A DNA stretch of 6,962 nucleotides from an uncultured Curvibacter sp. (GTDB lineage: Bacteria; Pseudomonadota; Gammaproteobacteria; Burkholderiales; Burkholderiaceae): contig CAMLNH010000149.1 of assembly GCA_946481355.1 (NCBI GenBank), positions 1 to 6,962 of the forward strand, given 5' to 3'. The notes under the pieces are model-generated. The model had not been told where the DNA came from. It saw only the letters and a list, made by a program, of their open reading frames with translations, and did no database searches. Made by a program: the position numbers and the translations under genes. Shown here piece after piece: positions 1 to 6,656 of the stretch (position 1 is its first letter; each line of letters starts with the position of its first letter).

Positions 1-731
1 GCTCGGCCTGCCCGCCGGCCATGATGGACACCTTCGAGGACACCTACGGCGTGCAAGTCATCCACGCCTGGGGCATGACGGAGCTGAGCCCGGTGGGCAC
101 GGTCTGCGTGCTCAAGGGCCACCAGCAGGCGCTGCCGGTGGCGCAGCGCCGCGCCATCCAGGCCAAGCAGGGCCGGGCGGTGTTCGGCATCGACATGAAG
201 ATCATCGGCGAGGACGGGGCGGAGCTGCCCTGGGACGGCAAGACCAGCGGCGAACTGCTGGTGCGCGGCCCCTGGGTGGTGGACAACTACCTCAAGGGCG
301 AGGGGACGCCGCTGGTGAGCGACGGGGCAGGGCGGGGCTGGTTCCCCACCGGCGACGTCGCCACCATCGACGCCGACGGCTTCATGAACATCACCGACCG
401 CAGCAAGGACGTGATCAAGTCCGGCGGCGAGTGGATCGGCTCCATCGACCTGGAGAACATCGCCATGGCCCACCCGGCGGTGGCGATGGCGGCCTGCATC
501 GCGGCGCGCCACGCCAAATGGGACGAGCGCCCGCTGCTGGTGGTGGTGAAGAAGCCGAACGCCGAGCTGAGCCGCGACGACCTGCTGGCCTTCTACGACG
601 GCAAGATCGCCAAGTGGTGGACGCCCGACGACGTGGTGTTCGTCGACGCCATCCCGCTGGGCGCCACCGGCAAGATGCTCAAGAACCGGCTGCGCGACCA
701 GTACCAGGACCACCTGCTGGCCAAGGCCTGA
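1..731 (+). CDS. AMP-forming acyl-CoA ligase (fatty-acid-CoA ligase type), 3' part only
   Basis: This is the C-terminal part of an ANL-superfamily adenylating enzyme that activates a carboxylic acid to its acyl-CoA through an acyl-AMP intermediate. The reading frame is open to the left edge (first full codon at 3), so the start is missing; about 242 residues are visible against roughly 540-560 for the whole family member. The internal ATG at 21 is not the start, because conserved residues (SACPPA) precede it. Visible motifs in order are [10 protein letters not shown] (A5, acyl/adenylate site), PTGD at 345-356 (A7, ribose-binding Asp), [12 protein letters not shown] at 399-434 (A8 hinge), and GATGKMLK with the catalytic A10 lysine at 672-674. 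The overall pattern resembles medium/long-chain fatty-acyl-CoA ligases (AlkK/FadD-like). The substrate is not certain, since the N-terminal acid-pocket residues lie outside the window. The stop is 4 nt before the YeiH-family gene, suggesting one transcript. Confidence 0.93.
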   Translation, partial: SACPPAMMDTFEDTYGVQVIHAWGMTELSPVGTVCVLKGHQQALPVAQRRAIQAKQGRAVFGIDMKIIGEDGAELPWDGKTSGELLVRGPWVVDNYLKGEGTPLVSDGAGRGWFPTGDVATIDADGFMNITDRSKDVIKSGGEWIGSIDLENIAMAHPAVAMAACIAARHAKWDERPLLVVVKKPNAELSRDDLLAFYDGKIAKWWTPDDVVFVDAIPLGATGKMLKNRLRDQYQDHLLAKA

Positions 732-735
732 CGCC

Positions 736-1746
736 ATGATCGCGCAGCTGCGGGCCCGCGCCTCGGGCCACTTTCCCGGCCTGCTGGTCTGCGCCACCGT
801 GGCGGTGGCGGCCATGTTCCTGTCCGAGCACTACGGCGCGCCGGTGATGCTGTTCGCGCTGCTGCTGGGCATGGCGATGAACTTCCTGTCGCAGGAGGGG
901 CCCTGCGCCCCGGGCATCGGTTTCACCGCGCGCGAGGTGCTGCGCCTGGGCGTGGCGCTGCTGGGCCTGCGCATCACGCTGGAGCAGGTGGTGGCGCTGG
1001 GCTGGCAGCCGCTGGCCATGGTGGTGGCCGGGGTGGCGCTCACCATCGTGTGCGGCATCGTGCTGGCCCGGCTGATGGGCTTCCAGATGTTCTTCGGCCT
1101 GCTCACCGGCGGCGCGGTGGCCATCTGCGGCGCCTCGGCCGCGCTGGCGCTGTCGGCCGCCTTGCCCGCGCACGAGAAGAAGGAGCGCGCCACGCTGTTC
1201 ACCGTGATCGGTGTCAGCACGCTGTCCACCCTGGCCATGGTGCTCTACCCCATGCTGACGCAGTGGCTGGGCCTGACGCCGTTAGAAGCCGGCTACTTCA
1301 TTGGTGGCACCATCCACGACGTGGCCCAGGTGGTGGGCGCGGGCTACAGCCTCTCGCACGAGGCGGGCGACGCGGCCACGCTGGTCAAGCTCATGCGCGT
1401 GGCCATGCTGCTGCCCGTCATCGCGCTGGCCGCCTGGCTGGCGCGCCGCCACATGCAGGCCACGGGCGCCACCCAGGGGCAGCGGCCGCCGCTGCTGCCG
1501 TGGTTCGCGGTGGCCTTCGCGGTGCTGGTGCTGGTCAACAGCACGGGCTGGCTGCCGGCCGCGGTGGCGCGGGCCGGGCAGGGCGTCTCCCAGTGGTGCC
1601 TGGTGGCCTCCATGGCGGCCATCGGCATGAAGACCCATCTCAAGGATATCGCCAGCGTGGGCTGGAAACCCGTGGCGCTCATGGTGGCCGAAACCGTTTT
1701 CCTCGCTGCCTTGTTCTTCGGCATGCTCCAACTCTCGGGAACCTGA
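736..1746 (+). CDS. yeiH: YeiH/UPF0324 family putative sulfate exporter (inner-membrane protein)
   Basis: A 336-residue polytopic membrane protein of the YeiH family (UPF0324, Cons_hypoth698), often annotated as a putative sulfate exporter; the transported species is not firmly established. About 10-11 hydrophobic segments run almost end to end, from residues 14-31 to about 312-333. Family signatures are clear: a Gly/Ala-rich segment [16 protein letters not shown] from residue 125, and [15 protein letters not shown] from residue 190 with the conserved His194-Asp195 pair. Length is normal for the family. The ATG at 736 lies 4 nt after the ligase stop, with an AAGG Shine-Dalgarno at 723-726 inside the ligase gene. 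The chemoreceptor gene starts 3 nt downstream. In E. coli yeiH neighbours a LysR regulator (YeiE), but no LysR gene is adjacent here. The family is a confident call; the transport role is inherited annotation. Confidence 0.9.
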   Translation: MIAQLRARASGHFPGLLVCATVAVAAMFLSEHYGAPVMLFALLLGMAMNFLSQEGPCAPGIGFTAREVLRLGVALLGLRITLEQVVALGWQPLAMVVAGVALTIVCGIVLARLMGFQMFFGLLTGGAVAICGASAALALSAALPAHEKKERATLFTVIGVSTLSTLAMVLYPMLTQWLGLTPLEAGYFIGGTIHDVAQVVGAGYSLSHEAGDAATLVKLMRVAMLLPVIALAAWLARRHMQATGATQGQRPPLLPWFAVAFAVLVLVNSTGWLPAAVARAGQGVSQWCLVASMAAIGMKTHLKDIASVGWKPVALMVAETVFLAALFFGMLQLSGT

Positions 1747-1749
1747 CCC

Positions 1750-3291
1750 ATGAACCGACTGACCATCAAAACCCGGCTGATCGTGCTGGTTGCCGTCCTG
1801 CTGGGCTTCCTGATGCTGGCCGTGGCGGCGAACCTGGTGCGGTCGAATGACCACAACCGCCAGTTCGGCAGCCTGTACCGCGACCGCGTGCTGCCCATGG
1901 TGCAGCTGTCGCAGATCAATGACGCCTACCGCGTCGGCGTGGTGGACACGGCCCAGAAGGTGCGCGACGGCCTGATGCCGATCGAGAAGGCGCTGGAGGT
2001 GTTCCGCGCCGAGCGCGCGCGCGTGGACCAGCTCTGGCAGGCCTACCTCGCCACCGAACTCCTGCCCGAGGAGAAAACGCTGGCCGACCAGCTGGCCGCG
2101 CAGATGCAGCAGGCCAAACCGCAGCTCGACAAGCTGCACGGCCTGCTGGAGCGCAAGGAGGTGCAGAACCTCTGGATGTTCAGCAGTTCCGAGCTCTACC
2201 CGGCGGTGGAACCCCTGCTGGCCACGCTGCACGACCTGAGCGAACTCCAGGCCAGGACCGTGCAGGCCACCTACGAGAGCAACCAGTCGGCGTTTCCGGG
2301 CATGCTGGCCCGCAACCTGGCCGGTTTCGCGGTGGCGCTGGCGCTGGGTCTGGCCGTGGCCTGGACCACCATACGCGCCGTCAGCCAGGGCCTGGGCGCG
2401 GCCGTCACCCTGGCCGAACGCGTCGCCGAAGGCGACCTGCGCACGCAGATCGAAGCCCAGGGGCGCAACGAGATCGCTGCGCTGCTGAACGCGCTGCAGC
2501 GCATGAACCAGGGCCTGGCCGGCATGGTCCGCGAGGTGCGGGACAGCGCCGACGCCATCGGCACCGGATCGGGCGAGATCGCCCACGGCAACGCCGACCT
2601 GAGCCAGCGCACCGAGACCCAGGCCAGCAACCTCGAGGAAACCGCCGCCTCCATGGAGGAACTGACCGCGACCGTGCGCCAGAACGCCGACACGGCCCAG
2701 GAAGCCTCCCGCCTGGCGGCCCAGGCTGCCGACGCCGCGCGCCAGGGCGGCGACGCCGTGGCCCGCGTGGTGGACACCATGAGCCGCATCGCCGGCAGCT
2801 CCAGCCGCATCGCCGACATCACCGGCACCATCGACGGCATCGCGTTCCAGACCAACATCCTGGCGCTCAACGCTGCGGTAGAGGCGGCGCGCGCCGGTGA
2901 ACAGGGCCGCGGTTTCGCCGTGGTGGCCAGCGAGGTGCGCAGCCTGGCGCAGCGCAGCGCCGAAGCCGCCCGCGAGATCAAGACCCTGATAGAGGAAAGC
3001 GCGTCCACCGTCCGCGAAGGCGGCAACCTGGTGGCCGACGCCGGCGAACGCATGCAGGCCATCGTGGGCCAGGTGCAGCGAGTCCACGAACTGATCACCG
3101 AGATCAGCGACGCCAGCGCCGAGCAGACGACCGGCATCACCCAGGTGGGCGAAGCCGTGATGCAGCTGGATCAGGTGACCCAGCAGAACGCGGCGCTGGT
3201 GGAACAGAGCGCGGCCGCCGCCGAGAGCCTCAAGCAGCAGGCCGGTCGCCTGAATCAGCTGGTGGCGACGTTCCAGCTGCCGGCGGCTTGA
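1750..3291 (+). CDS. Methyl-accepting chemotaxis protein (transmembrane chemoreceptor)
   Basis: A 513-residue chemoreceptor that senses a ligand at the cell surface and controls CheA/CheW kinase activity. TM1 is at about residues 10-30. A periplasmic region of about 160 residues, probably a four-helix bundle (4HB_MCP or TarH type), follows. TM2 is at about 192-208 and a HAMP domain at about 209-262. The long cytoplasmic signalling coiled coil runs to the end. Methylation-type sites are visible around the Glu pairs 296/297 and 303/304. The highly conserved hairpin tip begins with [15 protein letters not shown] at residue 367 and includes Glu384 in [12 protein letters not shown]. The protein ends LPAA, so it lacks a C-terminal CheR/CheB-binding pentapeptide. 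A GGGA Shine-Dalgarno at 1737-1740 fits the ATG at 1750, 3 nt after the YeiH stop. The ligand is unknown; context hints at the YeiH substrate or an acid handled by the ligase, but that is a guess. Confidence 0.95.
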   Translation: MNRLTIKTRLIVLVAVLLGFLMLAVAANLVRSNDHNRQFGSLYRDRVLPMVQLSQINDAYRVGVVDTAQKVRDGLMPIEKALEVFRAERARVDQLWQAYLATELLPEEKTLADQLAAQMQQAKPQLDKLHGLLERKEVQNLWMFSSSELYPAVEPLLATLHDLSELQARTVQATYESNQSAFPGMLARNLAGFAVALALGLAVAWTTIRAVSQGLGAAVTLAERVAEGDLRTQIEAQGRNEIAALLNALQRMNQGLAGMVREVRDSADAIGTGSGEIAHGNADLSQRTETQASNLEETAASMEELTATVRQNADTAQEASRLAAQAADAARQGGDAVARVVDTMSRIAGSSSRIADITGTIDGIAFQTNILALNAAVEAARAGEQGRGFAVVASEVRSLAQRSAEAAREIKTLIEESASTVREGGNLVADAGERMQAIVGQVQRVHELITEISDASAEQTTGITQVGEAVMQLDQVTQQNAALVEQSAAAAESLKQQAGRLNQLVATFQLPAA

Positions 3292-3324
3292 GCCGGGTGG
3301 GATCGGGTGGTTGAGCGACTGCAG

Positions 3325-3343
3325 AGCCGGCAGCCAGCCGGCT
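3325..3343 (+). terminator. GC-rich hairpin after the chemoreceptor gene (weak terminator candidate)
   Basis: A perfect 7-bp inverted repeat, AGCCGGC and GCCGGCT, with a 5-nt loop, 34 nt past the chemoreceptor stop. It is well placed to end the + strand transcript, but no run of T follows directly, so it is not a canonical intrinsic terminator. It could instead slow polymerase for Rho or protect the mRNA 3' end. Confidence 0.3.
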
Positions 3344-3357
3344 AACGAGGTAAGTTA

Positions 3358-3480
3358 ATGATTTTAAAAGAGTTTCTTATTTGGCGTGGTCAAGCTGCCT
3401 TCGCAATAATCGGCAGGGCCGCTGTTCAGAGGTTCACCGTAGGCAGAAGCGATGACCAGGAGTTCTCCACAGGGATGTAG
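3358..3480 (+). CDS. Possible small ORF, 40 residues, unknown
   Basis: ATG at 3358 opens a 40-codon frame ending in TAG at 3478-3480. A strong GAGGT Shine-Dalgarno at 3347-3351 sits 6 nt upstream, which is the main reason to list it. The start of the peptide (MILKEFLIWRGQAAFAIIGR) is amphipathic to hydrophobic with basic residues; the second half is polar. There is no recognised domain. Third codon positions are not biased to G/C, unlike the neighbouring genes, so it is either recently acquired DNA or a chance frame. It lies 66 nt past the chemoreceptor stop, beyond a hairpin, and no clear promoter was seen. Chance occurrence is quite possible. Confidence 0.22.
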   Translation: MILKEFLIWRGQAAFAIIGRAAVQRFTVGRSDDQEFSTGM

Positions 3481-3595
3481 CGCTAGCCACTATTTACCCA
3501 CTACTCTATGGCCCCAGATGCTGCGTCGAATGGAGCATTACCTATCCCGATTGAACTGGCGTTGACAAACAGTAGAGTGTGGTGAAAAACGAACC

Positions 3596-3608
3596 AGCAG
3601 TAACTGCT
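3596..3608. repeat. Short palindrome AGCAGT-A-ACTGCT
   Basis: Perfect 6-bp arms around a single central base. It overlaps by two bases the larger inverted repeat beginning at 3607, so the two can be read as a compound or alternative structure. The spacing is too tight for an RNA hairpin using all six pairs; a protein-binding palindrome or chance are the alternatives. Confidence 0.4.
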
Positions 3609-3634
3609 CAGCAACTCACCTTGGAGTTGCTGAG
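3607..3634. repeat. Perfect 11-bp inverted repeat, 6-nt loop
   Basis: CTCAGCAACTC at 3607-3617 and its exact reverse complement GAGTTGCTGAG at 3624-3634 flank a 6-nt loop. An uninterrupted 11-bp arm is unlikely by chance in a region this short. It lies 129 nt past the stop of the - strand DUF3237 gene. Read on the - strand, a run of five T (3589-3585) appears only 17 nt after the stem, too far for a textbook intrinsic terminator. It may be a terminator of the - operon, an mRNA-end structure or a remnant of an inserted element. Confidence 0.6.
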
Positions 3635-3650
3635 GTCGGTCTACGCGTTA

Positions 3651-3675
3651 CGAGCTCCCGATTTTTCGGGGCTCG
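3651..3675 (-). terminator. GC-rich hairpin downstream of the DUF3237 gene (terminator candidate)
   Basis: CGAGC and CCCGA (3651-3655 and 3657-3661) pair with TCGGG and GCTCG (3666-3675), giving a 10-bp stem with one bulged T at 3656 and a TTTT loop (AAAA on the - strand). It sits 87 nt beyond the - strand DUF3237 stop and so is well placed to end that transcript. Neither strand has a T-run right after the stem, so termination is an inference from position and stability. Confidence 0.4.
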
Positions 3676-3762
3676 GCATAGTTGTATACACACCTCCATT
3701 GATGCTGCCTGCTGTGCCGCTTAGTCCTACATGCGATTGACGTTACTCTATCGGGAGCGTAC

Positions 3763-4215
3763 TCAGACGACCTCATAGATCTGCAGTCGCACACCATCAG
3801 GCTGGCGCTCGCCCACTCCGATCGCCAACAAGCGGTTAAGCCATGACAAAGGACCCTCGGGCGCCTCGAACAACATGGACTGGCGGAAATAGTACGCAGA
3901 CGCCGATACGTTCTCTCCGCTGGCCAAACGTCGCATCACATCCGAAGTGCCATGGCGAAGGCCTAAACCGTGCATCAGAACATTCGTGCCGTCATCAAAC
4001 TGAAGGGTGATGCGCGCATCGAGTTGCACCACCCCATCGTGTCGAATCAACTGGCAGTCCGCCCCGCCTGGCAAGACCTGGCCATTGAGGCGATCGCCCG
4101 CAAAGCGTCCTCCCGTAACGGGAATGAAGCGCCTCGTGCCATAGGGCCCTTCGGGCGTTACGTGCGCATCGCCCACCTGAACGGTCAGCGTCATCAAGGG
4201 TTTGAGGGTCATCAT
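3763..4215 (-). CDS. DUF3237 (UPF0311) family protein, function unknown
   Basis: A 150-residue cytosolic protein of the DUF3237 family; no signal peptide or membrane segment. Family hallmarks are a Gly-rich stretch GGRFAGDRLNGQVLPGGADCQ-like at residues 35-55, the segment ITLQFDDGTNVLMHGLGLRHG near the middle, and the C-terminal pattern YYFRQSMLFE (108-117), then WLNRLLAIGVGERQPDGV (125-142) and IYEVV at the end. No enzymatic activity is established for the family to my knowledge. The ATG at 4215 overlaps the monooxygenase TGA (4214-4212) as ATGA, and a second in-frame ATG follows immediately at 4212. No strong Shine-Dalgarno precedes it, so translation is probably coupled to the monooxygenase. 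This coupling suggests it works with the flavoprotein or on its product; an isomerase, hydrolase or product-binding role are all open. Length is normal for the family. Confidence 0.88.
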   Translation of the reverse strand: MMTLKPLMTLTVQVGDAHVTPEGPYGTRRFIPVTGGRFAGDRLNGQVLPGGADCQLIRHDGVVQLDARITLQFDDGTNVLMHGLGLRHGTSDVMRRLASGENVSASAYYFRQSMLFEAPEGPLSWLNRLLAIGVGERQPDGVRLQIYEVV

Positions 4216-5495
4216 GTGGCGGTCACTTGTTGGGTGTTCTCCTGCGGGCGAAGGGTTGGCGGCGACTGGTTGATGGCTTCGACCGAGTAGCCGGCAATGG
4301 CCTTGTAGCGCGAGGCATGTTCAGCCAACTCCTGGTGGGAAATAACGTCGTCGATGCCAGCGAATTCCCCACCGCAGCGTTCCTCCACCACATCCAGGAT
4401 GTGATCAGGTCCCGCCACGCGGTTTGTCAACACCACCTTGGAGGTGATGGGGCGCATTTCATCCTCGTAATACTGCAGCGCTGCCGGGGTCACGCCGTGG
4501 TCTTGAAATGCACGCCCGAGCTTGCGGGCGTCAATGATGGCCGAACCCGCACCGTTGGAGCCCACTGGGTAGGCGGCATGAGCGGCATCGCCCATTAGGG
4601 TCGCACGACCGTGGATCCAGCGAGGCAAAGGGTCACGGTCTACCATCGGGTACTCAAACACTTGGTCGGCGGCGCGTATCAACGCAGGCACATCCAACCA
4701 ATCAAACCGCATCGACTCGAACCGTGGCAGAAAGTCTTCCAGCCGCGCTTGTCGGTTCCAGTCTTCTTTGTTCCACGCCTGTCCCGGTTCGTAGTTCAGG
4801 TTGGCAATCCAGTTGATGGTCGCCAGTCCTGTCCTGGGGTCAGGCAGCGAGATGGGATAGGCCACAAATCGCAGCCCCGAGTACCCCACCATCACCATCG
4901 AAGCGCCGGTCTTGTAAGGGGGTGCCAGGGTGGTGCCACGCCACAGCACTGCGCCGCCCCAGACAGGGGGGCCTTCGCCCGGGTTCATCTGGGCGCGGAT
5001 GGCCGAGTGAATGCCATCGGCGCCAACCAGTACGTCACCGGTTTCTACGCGCTCCTTGCCCTGACGGTCTCGAAGCTTCAGGACGACCCGGTCACCCTCG
5101 TTCTCAAAGCCCAATGCACTCCAGCCACATTCCACGGCATCGGGACCTATACGCCGCGTCAACTCGTCAAGCAACAGCATGTGCAAATGACCGCGATGCA
5201 CCGAAAACTGCGGCCATCGGTAGCCCGCCGCTACACCACGTGGTTCGGTCCAGATGTGCAGCCCTTTCTTGGTGTACAGACCGTAGTCGCGTGTGCGCAC
5301 TCCGATCGCATCTAGCCGGGTCGCCAACCCGAGGTCATACAGCTCGCGCACGGCGCTGGGTTGCAGATTGATTCCCACGCCCAGCGGCCGAATTTTCGTG
5401 ACCGACTCAAAGACCTTGAAAGGCACACCGATCTGGTGGCAGGTCAGAGCCAAAGAAAGTCCGGCGATACCTCCGCCGACGATGAGCACAGTCAT
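4212..5495 (-). CDS. PhzS-like FAD-dependent aromatic-ring monooxygenase
   Basis: A 427-residue class A flavoprotein monooxygenase, expected to use NAD(P)H and O2 to hydroxylate an aromatic or heteroaromatic ring. Visible features are the N-terminal dinucleotide fold with Gly7, Gly9 and Gly12 (VGGGIAGLSLAL), Glu30 at the end of the second strand (FAD ribose), the NAD(P)H/FAD motif VGADGIHSAIR around Asp160, and GDAAH at 302-306 followed by YPVGSNGA (FAD pyrophosphate/isoalloxazine). The segments IRPLGVGINLQP, EPRGVAAG, SVHRG and YPMVDRDPLPRW match the phenazine monooxygenase PhzS closely, more than generic salicylate hydroxylases. PhzS decarboxylates and hydroxylates a phenazine carboxylate, but no phenazine genes are visible here, so the substrate is open. 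The start at 5495 has a good AAGGGG Shine-Dalgarno (5507-5502), 6 nt spacing. The stop overlaps the DUF3237 start. Third positions are less GC-rich than in the left block. Confidence 0.93.
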   Translation of the reverse strand: MTVLIVGGGIAGLSLALTCHQIGVPFKVFESVTKIRPLGVGINLQPSAVRELYDLGLATRLDAIGVRTRDYGLYTKKGLHIWTEPRGVAAGYRWPQFSVHRGHLHMLLLDELTRRIGPDAVECGWSALGFENEGDRVVLKLRDRQGKERVETGDVLVGADGIHSAIRAQMNPGEGPPVWGGAVLWRGTTLAPPYKTGASMVMVGYSGLRFVAYPISLPDPRTGLATINWIANLNYEPGQAWNKEDWNRQARLEDFLPRFESMRFDWLDVPALIRAADQVFEYPMVDRDPLPRWIHGRATLMGDAAHAAYPVGSNGAGSAIIDARKLGRAFQDHGVTPAALQYYEDEMRPITSKVVLTNRVAGPDHILDVVEERCGGEFAGIDDVISHQELAEHASRYKAIAGYSVEAINQSPPTLRPQENTQQVTAT

Positions 5496-5601
5496 GTCTT
5501 ACCCCTTCGCCGCAGATGCAGCGTGGTTGAACTACGAGTGGATATGAATGGCGGACAGGCAGCGAAAGGTCTGCCCATCAGTAACCTGAGCTGCGTGGGG
5601 T
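5496..5601 (-). other. 106-nt spacer between binding-protein and monooxygenase genes
   Basis: No ORF, strong hairpin or T-run was found, so readthrough from the binding-protein gene into the monooxygenase is likely. The only clear signal is the monooxygenase Shine-Dalgarno at 5502-5507. A second internal promoter cannot be excluded. Confidence 0.5.
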
Positions 5602-6570
5602 TCAGGGCATCTTGAAGCCCGAACGGTCCACCATCGAAGCAAAAGCTGTGGTGGTATCTCGGATGCGCATGGTCAGCTCGTCGGGGGTGCTGGTGCTGGG
5701 CACCACTCCCAGTTCGGTAACTTTGGTCTGAAACGCTGTCGAACCTACCACCTTGGCCACGGCCTGGTTGTAGCGTTGGATCAGATCTGTGCTGGTTCCC
5801 GCTGGGGCCATCAACGCCACAAAACCGCTGACACCGTAGCCTTTGAGTCCCTGTTCCACATAAGTTGGCACCTCGGGCATGCCGGACAGACGCGATGGAC
5901 CGCTCATGGCAATCAGACGAACTTTGCCGGTTTTGGCGTACTGCATCATGGCGCCGATGGAGCCGATGCCGGCTGGGATCTGGCCGGACACCAGATCCTG
6001 CACCACGGGCCCATCTCCGCGGTAGGGTACAGCAGTCAAATCCCCCTTGAATTCGCGAGCGAGGATGCGAACGCCGAAATCCGGGTCACTGGCTGGTGCT
6101 GGAACGCCCACGTTGAGCTTACCGGGGTTGGCATTGCCCCACTGAACCAGGCCCTTGAGATCACGGACCTCGCCCACGAGAGCCGGATTGACAGCAAGCA
6201 CATCATTGGAGATGGCCACCATGCTCACTGCGGTGAAATCCTTTGCCGTGTCATAGCCCGGTTGCCGTACCGTCAACGGGATCATGGCCAGAGCATGGCT
6301 GTTGGAAAGGAAGAGCGTGTTTCCGTCTGGCTGAGCCGCCTTGAGTGCATTGGCCGCCAACTGCCCGCCCGCTCCTGGGCGGTTGTCCACCACCACGCTG
6401 CGCTGCAACTGTTCGGACAGCCCCTGAGCCAGGTGACGAGCGATGGCGTCTGTACTCCCGCCAGCTGGAAAACCCACCAGTATTCGCAAAGGGGTTTGCT
6501 GTGCCCAAGCTGTCCAGGGGCTGGCCAGTGCGATGGCCCAAGTGCAGCACAGCAGGGAACGTCGGTTCAT
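5602..6570 (-). CDS. Bug/TctC-family periplasmic solute-binding protein (tripartite tricarboxylate transporter type)
   Basis: A 322-residue extracytoplasmic binding protein of the Bug (TctC-like) family, which typically binds carboxylates or related small organics. A signal peptide is evident: basic MNRR, a hydrophobic core and an AWA cleavage site, giving mature protein from about Gln24. Family marks are ILVGFPAGGSTDAIAR (30-45), NRPGAGGQLAANAL (63-76) and PYRGDGPVVQDLVSGQI with a later KVRLIAMSGPSR segment. Length is typical. No TctA/TctB membrane genes lie in the window; orphan Bug proteins are very common in Betaproteobacteria, and may share a permease elsewhere or serve as a sensor. The ATG at 6570 is preceded by AGGTGA (6579-6574), which supports this start. 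A 106-nt gap with no obvious terminator separates it from the monooxygenase downstream, so co-transcription is likely. It likely captures the cluster's substrate. Confidence 0.92.
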   Translation of the reverse strand: MNRRSLLCCTWAIALASPWTAWAQQTPLRILVGFPAGGSTDAIARHLAQGLSEQLQRSVVVDNRPGAGGQLAANALKAAQPDGNTLFLSNSHALAMIPLTVRQPGYDTAKDFTAVSMVAISNDVLAVNPALVGEVRDLKGLVQWGNANPGKLNVGVPAPASDPDFGVRILAREFKGDLTAVPYRGDGPVVQDLVSGQIPAGIGSIGAMMQYAKTGKVRLIAMSGPSRLSGMPEVPTYVEQGLKGYGVSGFVALMAPAGTSTDLIQRYNQAVAKVVGSTAFQTKVTELGVVPSTSTPDELTMRIRDTTTAFASMVDRSGFKMP

Positions 6571-6603
6571 GAATCACCTGTTCAAGAAGGGGGTTACCGG
6601 TTC

Positions 6604-6625
6604 ACCGAGCCCACCGTGGGTCGGT
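6604..6625. promoter_or_regulatory. Imperfect palindrome upstream of the binding-protein gene
   Basis: ACCGA (6604-6608) and CCCAC (6610-6614) mirror GTGGG (6616-6620) and TCGGT (6621-6625), giving 10 paired positions with one bulged G at 6609 and one central base. It lies 34-55 nt upstream of the binding-protein start. The centre is too tight for a full RNA hairpin, so a protein-binding operator or a shorter 5'-leader hairpin are the main readings. The function is inferred. Confidence 0.45.
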
Positions 6626-6656
6626 TAGGTGATTGAAGCACTTGGGCTGGCAGATT

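Larger units (their letters stand above)
3292..3762. other. 471-bp lower-GC intergenic region between convergent units
   Basis: No protein family was recognised here in any frame. The base composition falls abruptly from the very GC-rich chemoreceptor gene to a near-balanced mix with AT-rich patches (around 3351-3382 and 3581-3590). The region holds four inverted repeats (3325-3343, 3596-3608, 3607-3634, 3651-3675), an 8-bp palindrome TGTATACA at 3683-3690, and a short ORF with a good ribosome site (3358-3480). Both flanking units end here, so terminators or remnants of an insertion are the simplest expectations. No tRNA, transposase fragment or clear target-site duplication was seen. Confidence 0.7.

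Noticed and set aside
1050..1850. Overlapping + strand frame inside the YeiH gene running into the chemoreceptor gene
   Set aside because: An Arg/Gly/Ala/His-rich out-of-frame product of GC-rich sequence; the other frame encodes a convincing YeiH protein.
1282..3087. Long antisense frame of 601 codons on the - strand across the YeiH and chemoreceptor genes
   Set aside because: It is opposite two clear genes with strong family motifs. Its composition (very rich in His, Gly, Gln, Arg, Leu, Ala) is typical of the complement of GC-rich coding DNA, and it has no domain or ribosome site.
3463..3472. DnaA-box-like TTCTCCACA
   Set aside because: A single copy with one mismatch, no clustered boxes or AT-rich unwinding region and no dnaA or dnaN gene nearby.
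3452..3565. Second short + strand frame of 37 codons in the spacer, ending in a protein-like LRRMEHYLSRLNWR segment
   Set aside because: No good Shine-Dalgarno, no family match recognised, and it overlaps the better-supported small ORF in another frame.
3562..3567. Perfect TTGACA -35 hexamer on the + strand
   Set aside because: At 16-18 nt downstream there is only an A-run with no TATAAT-like hexamer, and no + strand gene follows.
3325..3675. Integron attC or insertion-sequence terminal repeats
   Set aside because: No paired GTTRRRY/RYYYAAC core sites, no integrase or transposase fragment, and no flanking direct duplication could be found.
4611..5315. + strand frame of 234 codons antisense to the monooxygenase
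   Set aside because: No motifs, no ribosome site, and the - strand frame has full FAD-binding signatures throughout.
5776..6636. + strand frame of 286 codons antisense to the binding-protein gene
   Set aside because: No recognisable domain; the - strand frame carries a signal peptide and Bug-family motifs.
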